A DNA stretch of 64,000 bases from Kordia sp045105435 (GTDB taxonomy: Bacteria > Bacteroidota > Bacteroidia > Flavobacteriales > Flavobacteriaceae): positions 8,697 through 72,696 of the forward strand of contig NZ_JBGCDL010000047.1 in NCBI RefSeq assembly GCF_045105435.1, in the 5' to 3' direction. Within the stretch, counting starts at the first letter, position 1. Every line of letters starts with the position of its first letter. The translations under genes and the position numbers were made by a program. The notes beneath the pieces were generated by a model. It was given only the letters and a program-made list of their open reading frames with translations, had not been told where the DNA came from and did not search any database. Shown here in pieces: positions 53,944 to 62,692 of the stretch.

Positions 53944-54420
53944 ATGAAAAACACTATAAAATTTAATAAATCCAACCCATTAACAGATGTTGATATAGCG
54001 GAAATTGAAAATTTTACTGGTTTTAACTTACCGAAGGAAATTAAGAGCTTTTTAAAAAAGTATGCAGACTCAACAATAATGTTTGACCATGAAAATTATT
54101 GTATTATAGATTTAATCTTTACAGATGGATTGAAAACTAATGATGGACTTCAAAAAGTAGATTCATTAAATTCTATTAAAGAAAAATGGAAATACCGTGA
54201 TTACTTGCATGAGTTTCAGCGTGACTTCCAAGTAAGTAATGATTTTGTAGAATCAAGTCAATTATTTCCTTTGATTGAAACGCACTTAGGTTGCCAAATA
54301 TATGTATCGATTGGAGGAAATCACCTTGGAAAAATTTTTCATGTGGATAATGGAGACTTCGGATTTTGTCATCTAGCAAATTCCTTAGATGAATTTTTAG
54401 ATAAATGCTATCCTGGATAA
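53944..54420 (+). CDS. SUKH (SMI1/KNR4)-family protein, orphan immunity-like
   Basis: A 158-residue protein with the SMI1/KNR4 pattern: DIAEIENFTGFNLPKEIKSF near the N-terminus, a central FPLIETHLGCQIYVSIGG strand, and a C-terminal HLANSLDEFLDKCY helix. SUKH proteins often neutralise polymorphic or contact-dependent toxins. No toxin gene lies next to it. It is followed by the convergent TonB-receptor gene after 55 bp. Another role, such as a general cytoplasmic regulator, is possible. Confidence 0.83.
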   Translation: MKNTIKFNKSNPLTDVDIAEIENFTGFNLPKEIKSFLKKYADSTIMFDHENYCIIDLIFTDGLKTNDGLQKVDSLNSIKEKWKYRDYLHEFQRDFQVSNDFVESSQLFPLIETHLGCQIYVSIGGNHLGKIFHVDNGDFGFCHLANSLDEFLDKCYPG

Positions 54421-54475
54421 ATAAAGGCACAGATTTTAATTGTTAAAAAGCTGATCTTCGATAAATTAGGTTTTC

Positions 54476-57076
54476 CTAAAAATCCACTCTAAATACTAAA
54501 TTAGGCGTCATTCCTAAAGAGAATTTATCAACTGTTTCTAGGCGAAATTGTACATTGTCATCTTGGTTTAGAAATGGTCTTATTTCATAATAACGTTCTA
54601 ACAGATTCTTACGATCGTAGATATTAAGTAACGAAAAACCTATTTTTCCTTTCCAATTACTCTTTTTGTCAAAGTTGAATGTGTACGTTCCCGAAAAATC
54701 CAAACGATGATAGTCAGGAATGCGCGTACTGTTCGTATCTCCAAAAAAGATAAACAAGTCTCCATTGTCTTGCGTTTGAGACGTTACAGGCGTGTATGGC
54801 GTTCCTGTGCGGTAATTCCAACCTAAAGAGAATTTAAAATTGTTGATGGTATACGAATGTGCCCAACGGAAGTAATGGCGAATGTCATAATTTCCAGGAA
54901 ATGCAAGTCCGTTGTTGATCAGTGAAAATTCAAAATTATTATCTGTATACGAATAACCCATCCACGTTTGGTAATTGTTAATCGTTTTTTCAATTAAGAC
55001 ATCTACTCCGTATATTTTACTGTTTCCTTCTGTAAAAGCTTCTAAAACACTTGTATTTCCAAAGCTTCTGTTGAAAGATGTGAGTCCTGCAATATTTTTG
55101 TAATACGTATCTAAATTAACACGCCATCCTTTTTTGTTGAATAAAATTCCTGCGGAAATCTGTTTGCTTTGTAGTATTGGAAATTCATCACCATTTGCAA
55201 TTGCCCAAACTTGATTTTCCAATCCGAAGTTTAAGGTATTGAACTCTAATAGTTGATTTACTGCTTGGTGTTTTAATTCGCCCGAAAAATTAACACTAAA
55301 CGCATTGTTTAGTTTTTTCTCAACATATAAACGCGGTTCTAAAAACGTTTTTTTCGTCGTGCTAAAATAATTCATTCGCACTCCTGCGTTGATAATGAGT
55401 TCGTTTTTGTCATTGTATTTGTACGACGTAAACAAAGCGTGCGAATTGTTTATATTTTCTTCTCCTGCATTGTAGGTTGTTACACTTTCTTCTGTTCCTC
55501 TGAAACCTGAAAAACCAAAAGAAACGTCGTTGGACGAGAATTGATAACCCGATTGTAAGCTCCGTTTTTCATCTATTTTCCAGTTGGTATTGTATGAAAA
55601 GCCAATGTCTTTTATTTCATTTCGTTTTTGATCTTGCTCGGTTGCGCCAACAATATTTCCTCTAAATGTGCCTAAATAATCAAAGTTAAACCGTGAGTAA
55701 TAGGTATCAAGCGTATGTGAAAAATTTGGATTCCATTGGCGTTTCCAACGTCCGCTAATACCATCATTTCGGATACTTAATCGATCTCTAGAAGTTTCTT
55801 CAAAAAGATCCACTTTAGAAGTGAAATCAAGTTCATTATTGGTACGCAAATGACTTAGCATTACTTCGTCTTTGTCCGAGAGTTTCCCAATAAATTTGAT
55901 GGTATAATCTGTAAAAAAGAATTTGTTTTCAGTTTCAGAAAATACGTTTTCTACAATTTCTGAGCTTTTTATAATTTTTGTGTTTTGAAATACACGATCC
56001 GAAAAGTTATTGTACGTAAATGTTTCCCAAACATCGGTAAATGCTCTACGTGCCGACACTGTAACGCCGAAGTTTTTTGAAATTGGTATTTTTAAGTATG
56101 CATCTCCATGTGTCATATTGAAGCCGAATCCGCCAGATAATTTTTCTGGAACTTTGGTATCGGTTTGAATGTCTATTACACCCGAAATGCGATCGCCATA
56201 ACGAGTTTCCGTTCCACTTTTATACACAGATACTTCTTCTATTACATACGGATTAAAGGCAGAAATTAGTCCGAAAAAATGTCCGGAATGATACATTTTA
56301 ATTCCGTCCCACAAAATTAAGTTTTGATCAGGCGTTCCTCCACGAATGAATAATCCTGAAGCGGTTTCGTTAGGACTTTGAATACCAGGAAGTAATTGAA
56401 TACTTTGCAATACATCTGGCTCTGTAAGTCCTGGCAATATTCCTAATTTTGATGGTGAAATAGATAAAGAGCCGTCATTACTTTTATTGATTCCCGATGT
56501 AAGATAGTTGCTTATTAAAATGGTGCCTAAGTCAAATTGATCTACTTCTAGTAGAATGGTTTCGCAAGGATTTTTTTGTAATTCTTGTCCTAATATTCGT
56601 TTCGTTTTATATCCTAAGAAACGAACTTCTATGGTATCGGTTGGGACTACTAAGAACAATTCAAACCTTCCATTGATGTTTGTGAGCGTTCCTTTTTTTT
56701 GCGAAATATTAACGACCGAAGCTTCTGTGAGTGGTTGTTCACTTTTCGCATCAACGAGCACGCCACAAATGCGTATTTTTCCTTCTTGAGATTGGTTTCT
56801 AATGATGTAATAACGTTCGTTAACTTTTTCAAAAACAATAGAAACTTGCTTTTGTAAGCGTTGAATTACCGTGTTTAATGAAACGTTTGTAACTTGTAGT
56901 GTAATGGTTTTATTTTCGGCGAGTTCTGCGTTGTATGAAAATTTAATATCATACGCTTTTTCAACAGCTATAAGTACGTTTTTAAGTGGTTCTTGTTCAA
57001 AAGAGAATGATTCATTGTTTTGTGCAAACAATGAACAGGTGATGAACAATAAGACAACACTTAAGGTACTTCTCAT
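54476..57076 (-). CDS. TonB-dependent receptor with STN signalling domain
   Basis: I choose ATG 57076 (MRSTLSVVLLFITCSLFAQ, signal peptide); the frame also allows GTG 57085. The 866-residue product has an STN domain (about 25-85), a carboxypeptidase-like regulatory domain (about 95-175), a plug (LLPGIQSPNETASGLFIRGG), and a 22-strand-type barrel ending in Phe (RVDF). It imports an unknown substrate through the outer membrane. With FecR and ECF sigma genes just upstream, it probably signals substrate presence to transcription. Confidence 0.9.
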   Translation of the reverse strand: MRSTLSVVLLFITCSLFAQNNESFSFEQEPLKNVLIAVEKAYDIKFSYNAELAENKTITLQVTNVSLNTVIQRLQKQVSIVFEKVNERYYIIRNQSQEGKIRICGVLVDAKSEQPLTEASVVNISQKKGTLTNINGRFELFLVVPTDTIEVRFLGYKTKRILGQELQKNPCETILLEVDQFDLGTILISNYLTSGINKSNDGSLSISPSKLGILPGLTEPDVLQSIQLLPGIQSPNETASGLFIRGGTPDQNLILWDGIKMYHSGHFFGLISAFNPYVIEEVSVYKSGTETRYGDRISGVIDIQTDTKVPEKLSGGFGFNMTHGDAYLKIPISKNFGVTVSARRAFTDVWETFTYNNFSDRVFQNTKIIKSSEIVENVFSETENKFFFTDYTIKFIGKLSDKDEVMLSHLRTNNELDFTSKVDLFEETSRDRLSIRNDGISGRWKRQWNPNFSHTLDTYYSRFNFDYLGTFRGNIVGATEQDQKRNEIKDIGFSYNTNWKIDEKRSLQSGYQFSSNDVSFGFSGFRGTEESVTTYNAGEENINNSHALFTSYKYNDKNELIINAGVRMNYFSTTKKTFLEPRLYVEKKLNNAFSVNFSGELKHQAVNQLLEFNTLNFGLENQVWAIANGDEFPILQSKQISAGILFNKKGWRVNLDTYYKNIAGLTSFNRSFGNTSVLEAFTEGNSKIYGVDVLIEKTINNYQTWMGYSYTDNNFEFSLINNGLAFPGNYDIRHYFRWAHSYTINNFKFSLGWNYRTGTPYTPVTSQTQDNGDLFIFFGDTNSTRIPDYHRLDFSGTYTFNFDKKSNWKGKIGFSLLNIYDRKNLLERYYEIRPFLNQDDNVQFRLETVDKFSLGMTPNLVFRVDF

Positions 57077-57129
57077 ATACGTCACTATAAAACTTCTTTA
57101 GGAAGCTTTTGGGGTTTAAAAAACGCTTT

Positions 57130-58050
57130 TTAGTTCGCTTCTTTGAGTATAACTGTTTTTTTGCCCTTAAAAGTATGTGAAATTTCCATAGGATCAAAAA
57201 CTGTTCGCAACGCAAGTTTTAAATTTTTGTGAGAAAAAGTTCCTGTGAAACGTTGTGTAGTGTCTATATTATCAAACGTAAATTCTATTTCGTATTGATC
57301 TTGAAGTGCTTCAATCACATGTTTTATAGGCATTTCTCTAAAATTGCTTTCGCCATCTCTCCAAGATGCATTGTTTGTATTGAAGTTCCATGAAGTCGCT
57401 TTTCCGTAGATAGAAGAAAATGCCATTCCGTGTGTTAATATTGCTGATTCTTCTGTTTTGGACGTCACTTTTACTTTTCCTTCATGACATTTTACTTCAA
57501 AAATATCATCAGCATCCGTAAGAACGTTAAATTGTGTACCCAATACCTCAACATTTCCTGAAGTCGAAGCTACGGTAAATTTTTCTCCTTTTTTTACTTT
57601 GAAATAGGCTTCTCCATCAAGAGATACAGTTCTGTCAGTATTCCAAGAGTTTTTATTGAACGAAAGTGTTGATTTGGCATTTAAAATAGCTTCAGAACCA
57701 TCTGGTAAAAGTACTGTGATTTGTTCGCCAAAACTTGTTTCAAAAATTTCGTCTGTGTTTGAATAGATATAAGTGATTCCAACAAATAAAAGAACAACTG
57801 CAGCAGCTGTATATAACCAAGAAGTGTTTAGTTTTCGCACTTTAGGTGTTTGTTTTTGTTGTTTTTGTTGAATCGAACTCAATAGCGATTGCTTATCAAA
57901 AGAAGGTGCTTCCATTAGGTCAACACTTTCAATGATTTGCAGATAGTCTTGATACTCAGCAGAGCTTTCAAAACGCAGCGTTTCGTCCTCTGTGAGATCA
58001 TTGGCAAGCCATCTTGCTAAAAATCTATCATCATTTTTTTCTTCCATCAT
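57130..58050 (-). CDS. FecR-family anti-sigma factor
   Basis: A 306-residue protein with an N-terminal cytoplasmic sigma-binding region (DDRFLARWLANDLTEDE), one membrane helix (about 77-96), a FecR periplasmic domain (VLLPDGSEAILNAKSTLSF, GEAYFKV) and a C-terminal DUF4974-like domain (MPIKHVIEALQDQYEIEF). It relays the signal from the STN receptor to the ECF sigma factor. It lies between both genes, as in the classical Bacteroidota arrangement. Confidence 0.93.
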   Translation of the reverse strand: MMEEKNDDRFLARWLANDLTEDETLRFESSAEYQDYLQIIESVDLMEAPSFDKQSLLSSIQQKQQKQTPKVRKLNTSWLYTAAAVVLLFVGITYIYSNTDEIFETSFGEQITVLLPDGSEAILNAKSTLSFNKNSWNTDRTVSLDGEAYFKVKKGEKFTVASTSGNVEVLGTQFNVLTDADDIFEVKCHEGKVKVTSKTEESAILTHGMAFSSIYGKATSWNFNTNNASWRDGESNFREMPIKHVIEALQDQYEIEFTFDNIDTTQRFTGTFSHKNLKLALRTVFDPMEISHTFKGKKTVILKEAN

Positions 58051-58103
58051 TTGTGTTTGATTCCCTTATTAAACAGTTTCTTTATAAAATACCCTACTTT
58101 TTT

Positions 58104-58616
58104 TTATACATTTCCTATTTCTTTCCGCATTGTTACCAATGCTTTGTGCATTCGTTTTTCAACTGCTTTTACCGAAAGCCCAATAATTTCGGCAATTTCG
58201 GCATAGGTTTTTTTATCTATTCTATTGAGTAAGAACACTTCACGTTGTCCTTCTGGCAATTTTGCAATGGTACGTTGTAATTTTTCGTGAAACTCTTTTT
58301 GTCTCATTATAAATTCGGGCGTTTCATTAGAAACTCTGCTTCCAGTTTGCTGTTTGTATTTTAATACGACTTTTTGGTGTGCCACTTCATTTAAAAACAT
58401 ATTGTTGGCAACCGTATATAAATACGACTTTGCTTTTGTGAAAATAACTTTCGCACAATTTTTCCATAGTTTTATGAATGCTTCTTGTACAATGTCTTCT
58501 GCTTGTTGCTGACTACCACATTTGTAATACACAAAATTCCGAAGTGTTTCGGCATGTGTATCAAAGATATACTCGTAGTTTTTTGATTCGCAAACAGATT
58601 TGTCTTCCGAAGTCAT
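58104..58616 (-). CDS. ECF RNA polymerase sigma factor (FecI-like)
   Basis: I choose ATG 58616 (MTSEDKSV), 170 residues; the frame also allows TTG 58646. Region 2 is visible as FVYYKCGSQQQAEDIVQEAF, and region 4 as LPEGQREVFLLNRIDKKTYA and AEIIGLSVKAVEKRMHKAL. It directs transcription of the receptor operon and perhaps the following TonB-receptor pair, controlled by the FecR protein encoded 54 bp downstream. Confidence 0.93.
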   Translation of the reverse strand: MTSEDKSVCESKNYEYIFDTHAETLRNFVYYKCGSQQQAEDIVQEAFIKLWKNCAKVIFTKAKSYLYTVANNMFLNEVAHQKVVLKYKQQTGSRVSNETPEFIMRQKEFHEKLQRTIAKLPEGQREVFLLNRIDKKTYAEIAEIIGLSVKAVEKRMHKALVTMRKEIGNV

Positions 58617-58748
58617 TAATAAGCGATTGTTAATTTCATTTTTCAAAATTACGGAAATTTATTTTTATTTTTTTTTAAAATATTGGTAGGGTATTTTAAA
58701 AGTTACCTGTTTTATCATCAAATTAAGCATTGAAAAGATAACAATTGC

Positions 58749-58769
58749 TTAGAAATTTAACATTTCTAA
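58749..58769. promoter_or_regulatory. Inverted repeat, candidate operator
   Basis: TTAGAAAT (58749-58756) and ATTTCTAA (58762-58769) are perfectly complementary with a 5-bp spacer, upstream of both the sigma gene and the RNA candidate. It could bind a dimeric regulator. Confidence 0.35.
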
Positions 58770-58828
58770 CACGTTCATAAACAAATTAAGTTCAATTAAG
58801 TCGGTTTTTTATTAGTTGAAAATAAAGC

Positions 58829-58878
58829 GGCAGCAAAGCTATTGAGATCGAGGCTAAAGTCTTTGTTGCCCTTTTTTT
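58829..58878 (+). ncRNA. Candidate small RNA hairpin with T tract
   Basis: GGCAGCAAAG (58829-58838) pairs with CTTTGTTGCC (58861-58870) through nine Watson-Crick pairs and one G-U pair around a 22-base loop, followed by seven T (58872-58878). It has terminator form, but no coding gene precedes it on this strand. It may be the 3' end of a small RNA. Confidence 0.4.
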
Positions 58879-58924
58879 AAACTGTATTAGAAAAGAAGAT
58901 GGGAAAACGAATGTTATGAAAAAG

Positions 58925-59038
58925 AAAAGCAACTATTTCGATAGTTGTCTCACAAAATTCGGGAAAAAGAAAATACATCTCAAAAACCTATTTACTAGTT
59001 TTTCTTCCCTCGGTGATACTTATCGCCGAGGTTTTTTT
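58925..59038 (+). ncRNA. Candidate structured RNA ending in a terminator
   Basis: CAACTAT-TTCG-ATAGTTG forms a 7-bp stem capped by a stable TTCG tetraloop, followed about 60 bases later by a strong terminator. No gene is seen on the plus strand here. The exact 5' end is unknown. Confidence 0.4.
59008..59038 (+). terminator. Strong rho-independent terminator on the plus strand
   Basis: CCTCGGTGAT (59008-59017) pairs with ATCGCCGAGG (59022-59031), one G-U pair included, around a 4-base loop and followed by seven T. It points the same way as the RNA candidates and against the neighbouring genes. Confidence 0.85.
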
Positions 59039-59137
59039 GTGCCTTTTTTAAACTGAAAATATAATAACTTACATAGAAAAAGTGCTGCTTCTTATTGAAA
59101 CAGCACTTTTTATTTTTATTACTTTTTTAATTTTTTC

Positions 59138-59986
59138 TTACTGAAACGTATACTCCACTTCATCAAATTCCGTAAGTCTAAAATACCCAAATGCATAGTT
59201 GGCTTCGTTGCTAAGATTGATACAGTTTCCGCGAATTTCCGCAGGTGTTGAAGCAAACGGATTTCCAGCAGAATCGTATTGCTCAATGAGTAACGAAATA
59301 AAGTTGTAATAGCGTTCCGACACACCAAAAAGTTTTATGTTTACCTCATCTCCAGGATCAAATTGATTTTCTGGATCGTCTTCATCGTCGTCTTTTTCAA
59401 AGAATTCATCTTGTACATTTCCGTTGGTAAATTCGTCCGAACGCGTTTCAATGATCGGAAATAAATCGCCAACTTCCTGCAAACGAATCATGTAAAAATT
59501 TCCTAATTCTTGCGGATCGTTATACGTAATATTTACATCCAATAATTCTTCATCAAAACCACCTTCAAACGACTGAAATACTTCGTTAATTCCTGTAATT
59601 GGCGTCATGGTTTCGGTGGCATTGTACACTTCGCCATTATAAATTACTTCCAAGGTATACGAATTATTCAAGACAGGAATAAAATTATTTACGGCGTACG
59701 TTCCGTCATTTTGATCTGTAAAGATGAATTCGACATCCGTTTCATCATTCGTTATTTTTACAGATGCACCTGTAACACTTGTGTCAATATTGGTGTCAAA
59801 AAACGGTGTTGACGTGCTTAGTTTTACAGTTTGATTGTTTCCTGCAGTTCCTTTTTCCCAATCAATTGACGCTTCAATCACCAAACGAGGTGGCGCTTCC
59901 GTTAAGTCTACATCAATTGGATCGTCACAGGAAATAAACGTGAGCAAAACGGCGAATAGTAGCGTGAGTTGTATGTTTTTTGTCAT
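59138..59986 (-). CDS. DUF4249-family lipoprotein, partner of the TonB receptor
   Basis: A 282-residue protein with a lipoprotein signal (LTLLFAVLLTFISC, Cys20) followed by DDPID. It continues with PRLVIEASIDWEKG, FDTNIDTSVTGASVKI and TLEVIYNGEVY, the Ig-like DUF4249 pattern. Such proteins are usually encoded next to TonB receptors and are probably surface-exposed. The gene lies 4 bp after the receptor gene. The many Asp/Glu residues around DDDEDD (about 197-203) might bind metal. Confidence 0.88.
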   Translation of the reverse strand: MTKNIQLTLLFAVLLTFISCDDPIDVDLTEAPPRLVIEASIDWEKGTAGNNQTVKLSTSTPFFDTNIDTSVTGASVKITNDETDVEFIFTDQNDGTYAVNNFIPVLNNSYTLEVIYNGEVYNATETMTPITGINEVFQSFEGGFDEELLDVNITYNDPQELGNFYMIRLQEVGDLFPIIETRSDEFTNGNVQDEFFEKDDDEDDPENQFDPGDEVNIKLFGVSERYYNFISLLIEQYDSAGNPFASTPAEIRGNCINLSNEANYAFGYFRLTEFDEVEYTFQ

Positions 59987-59990
59987 GATC

Positions 59991-62369
59991 TTAAAATTTA
60001 AAGTTGTAGGTTATGGATGGAATCACACTTCCAAAGATGGAAAGTCTACGGGCTTCATTTATTCCCGTGTCAAAATCTTGCGTGAATGAGACAGAAGCAG
60101 CGTTTCTTCTCGCGTAAGCGTTATATAAACCAAAAACCCATTCGCTTTGCCAACGCCTGTTTTTATTTTTAGTTGGTGTATAGGTTGCTGATAAATCCAA
60201 TCGGTGATAATCTGGCAAACGATTGGCATTTCGCTGATCGAAACTCGCAATGGATAAACCTTCATATTCGTATTGTCCGTTTGGAAACGTTACCGGACGA
60301 CCTGTTTGATAGGCAAAGTTTGCACTGAATCGCCATTTTTCGTTGAAATCGTAACTTCCTGTAATGGAAATGTCGTGCGTTCTATCAAAAGGCGTATTGT
60401 ACCAATTTCCTCGGTTAATTCCGGGTCCGCCAGCATTTCCGCCTAAAGTACGTTGCTCCGATTTTGAAAGCGTATACGCAAACCAACCTTTGAATTTCCC
60501 TTTGTCTTTACGAAATAAAATTTCCAAACCGTAGGCTCGTGCTTCTCCGTTTAAGATTTCAGTTTCAATATTATTAGTTCCTATTAAGTTAGAACCGTCA
60601 ATATAATCGATTCGGTTGTCTACATTTTTAAAGTAGGTTTCTATTTCTAGCGAATATTTTTTATCGTTGAAATTTCGGTAATATCCAATTGCATATTGAT
60701 TGGATTTTTGTGGATCGATATATTCGCCACTTGGTGCCCAAACATCTAATGGCGTTACCGAAATGGTATTGGAAAGCAAGTGTACATATTGTACTGAGCG
60801 CGTATAACTTGCTTTGATAGATGAGTCGTCATTTAGTTGATATGATACGCCTAATCGCGGTTCGAGATTTGCAAATGTTTTGATGCTTTCGCTTTTGCTA
60901 TAATCTGTCGTACTTATTTCTTCGCCTTCTTCGTAAATTCCTATTTCTTGATTGTAAATTAAAGGTTGATCGTTTACATAGTTTGCGATTGCTTGTCCAC
61001 CTAAACGACTAAATACACTAAAACGCAAACCGTATTGTGCCGTTAGTTTGTCTGTTAATTCATGTTCTGCACTTATGTATGCTGCGCCTTCAAAGGCTCT
61101 TTTTTGATCGAGTTTTCGGAAGTTGATTGATGAACCTGGCTCGGAAGGTCGTACTTCTCCAGGATTGAAATCGTAAGTGATTCCGCTTACGCCAAAATCG
61201 AGCTTGAGTTTGTCATTGGCATAATACCTCAAATCGTATTTTAGGTTGAAATTTGTGATGTCTGAAACCCAATCTAGCTTTATAAAGTCGAGAACAACTT
61301 CATAATCGTATTTGCTATAAATTAACGATAGGTTTGAAAATAGTTTTTCATTGAATACATGATTCCAACGTAAGTTTGCAGACGTATTTCCGTAGCGATT
61401 TTTGATGAATTGCGAAATGTCGAAAATGTCTCTTCCGAAGTAACCAGAAAGATAGATTCGGTTGTTTTCATTGATTTCGTAATTTGTTTTTAGATTGAGA
61501 TCGTAAAACGAGATTTTATCATCGGCAATTTCTTCAATTAATGGCATGAATAAATGTGCATACGAACTTCTTCCGGCAATTAAGAAAGATCCTTTTTTGT
61601 TAAACATCGGACCTTCTATTGCCAAACGACTTGAAATGATTCCGACACCGCCGTTGACTTCTAAGTTTTTACTGTTTCCATCTTTCTGACGTACGTCTAA
61701 CACCGAAGAAATACGTCCGCCAAATTTTGCAGGAATGTCTCCTTTGTAGAGTTTAATGTCTTTGATTGCATCTGCATTGAAAACAGAGAAAAAGCCAAAA
61801 AAGTGAGATGTATTGTAAATAATAGCTTCATCGAGCAAGACTAAATTTTGATCTGCTGCGCCACCACGTACATTGAATCCGGCAGTTCCTTCTCCATTGT
61901 TGGTAACTCCAGGCAAGAGTTGAATGGATTTGATAACGTCTACTTCTCCCAAAACTACGGGCATTTGTTTTATGGTAGCTGCGTTGAGTTTGGAAACACT
62001 CATTTGTGGTTTTCGAATGCTGACACGTTCCGATTCTTCCGCTTCAATAACTACGGCATCTAGTGAAGTTGAAGCTTCTTCAATTTCAAAATTGACCGTT
62101 TGGTCTACATTTAATGTAATTTCTTTGGTCACATTTTTATAGCCTAAAAACGAAACGACGATCGTATAGTTTCCTTCAGTAGCTGTGAGTGAGTAGAAAC
62201 CGTATTCGTTGGTAACTGCACCATTGGTTGTGCCTTTGAGATAGACTGTAGCGCCAAATAGAGTTTCTCCATTTTTGGTGTCTTTTATGGTTCCGCTTAC
62301 GCTGAATTTTTCTTGCGCAACGAGAAATGTTGTCATAAAAAGACACAGACAGATGATGCTGTTTTTCAT
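59991..62369 (-). CDS. TonB-dependent receptor with carboxypeptidase-like regulatory domain
   Basis: A 792-residue outer-membrane receptor with a signal peptide (to about residue 18), a carboxypeptidase-regulatory-like domain (SGTIKDTKNGETLFGATVYL, about 25-100), a plug (LLPGVTNNGEGTAGFNVRGG) and a barrel ending in Phe (ITYNFKF). It lacks an STN domain, unlike the receptor at 54476-57076. It is paired with the DUF4249 lipoprotein, not with SusD. The substrate is unknown. Confidence 0.92.
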   Translation of the reverse strand: MKNSIICLCLFMTTFLVAQEKFSVSGTIKDTKNGETLFGATVYLKGTTNGAVTNEYGFYSLTATEGNYTIVVSFLGYKNVTKEITLNVDQTVNFEIEEASTSLDAVVIEAEESERVSIRKPQMSVSKLNAATIKQMPVVLGEVDVIKSIQLLPGVTNNGEGTAGFNVRGGAADQNLVLLDEAIIYNTSHFFGFFSVFNADAIKDIKLYKGDIPAKFGGRISSVLDVRQKDGNSKNLEVNGGVGIISSRLAIEGPMFNKKGSFLIAGRSSYAHLFMPLIEEIADDKISFYDLNLKTNYEINENNRIYLSGYFGRDIFDISQFIKNRYGNTSANLRWNHVFNEKLFSNLSLIYSKYDYEVVLDFIKLDWVSDITNFNLKYDLRYYANDKLKLDFGVSGITYDFNPGEVRPSEPGSSINFRKLDQKRAFEGAAYISAEHELTDKLTAQYGLRFSVFSRLGGQAIANYVNDQPLIYNQEIGIYEEGEEISTTDYSKSESIKTFANLEPRLGVSYQLNDDSSIKASYTRSVQYVHLLSNTISVTPLDVWAPSGEYIDPQKSNQYAIGYYRNFNDKKYSLEIETYFKNVDNRIDYIDGSNLIGTNNIETEILNGEARAYGLEILFRKDKGKFKGWFAYTLSKSEQRTLGGNAGGPGINRGNWYNTPFDRTHDISITGSYDFNEKWRFSANFAYQTGRPVTFPNGQYEYEGLSIASFDQRNANRLPDYHRLDLSATYTPTKNKNRRWQSEWVFGLYNAYARRNAASVSFTQDFDTGINEARRLSIFGSVIPSITYNFKF

Positions 62370-62692
62370 TAGTTGATTTGTTTTTTAAATGATTTTCTAT
62401 AGTTACTAACGATTGAATCGATCATTCGTTACCTATTAACAAAATTTTATGCTACAAAAATAAGGTTCTCGAACTGCTGCTTGTCGTTTTTGTAAATTTT
62501 TTAACAAAGTATTATAAATTCAAGTTTACCAATCATGGAATCAACTCTACTGTTCCTAAAACTACGCTATATAATTGATTGCGTGTATTTCACCTTTGCT
62601 GCATTAATTACGTAATAATGCAACCTCAACAAGGCGGAAACCGAAAAGCCTTTTTTATAGAAAATAGAGTAGGCAATTTTGAAATAATAATT
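62370..62692. other. Intergenic region before the cysteine-rich protein gene
   Basis: This 323-bp AT-rich stretch lies between divergent genes. It contains a near-palindrome at 62600-62622 and a CACCTTTG box at 62591-62598 that differs from TAnnTTTG at one position. No gene was recognised. Confidence 0.5.
62600..62622. promoter_or_regulatory. Near-perfect 23-bp palindrome, candidate operator
   Basis: TGCATTAATTAC and GTAATAATGCA are complementary apart from one extra base, centred on TTACGTAA. It lies just behind a CACCTTTG promoter-like box. Confidence 0.35.

Larger units (their letters stand above)
58647..59137. other. Intergenic region with candidate structured RNAs
   Basis: A 491-bp region between the sigma gene (minus strand) and the DUF4249 gene (minus strand). 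It contains an inverted repeat (58749-58769), a hairpin followed by a T tract (58829-58878), a TTCG-loop hairpin (58928-58947) and a strong plus-strand terminator (59008-59038). A 46-codon ORF from 58916 runs through the terminator and is probably not translated. Confidence 0.6.

Noticed and set aside
58916..59056. 46-codon ORF on the plus strand
   Set aside because: It reads through the strong terminator hairpin and its T tract, and encodes no recognisable motif; a structured RNA fits better.
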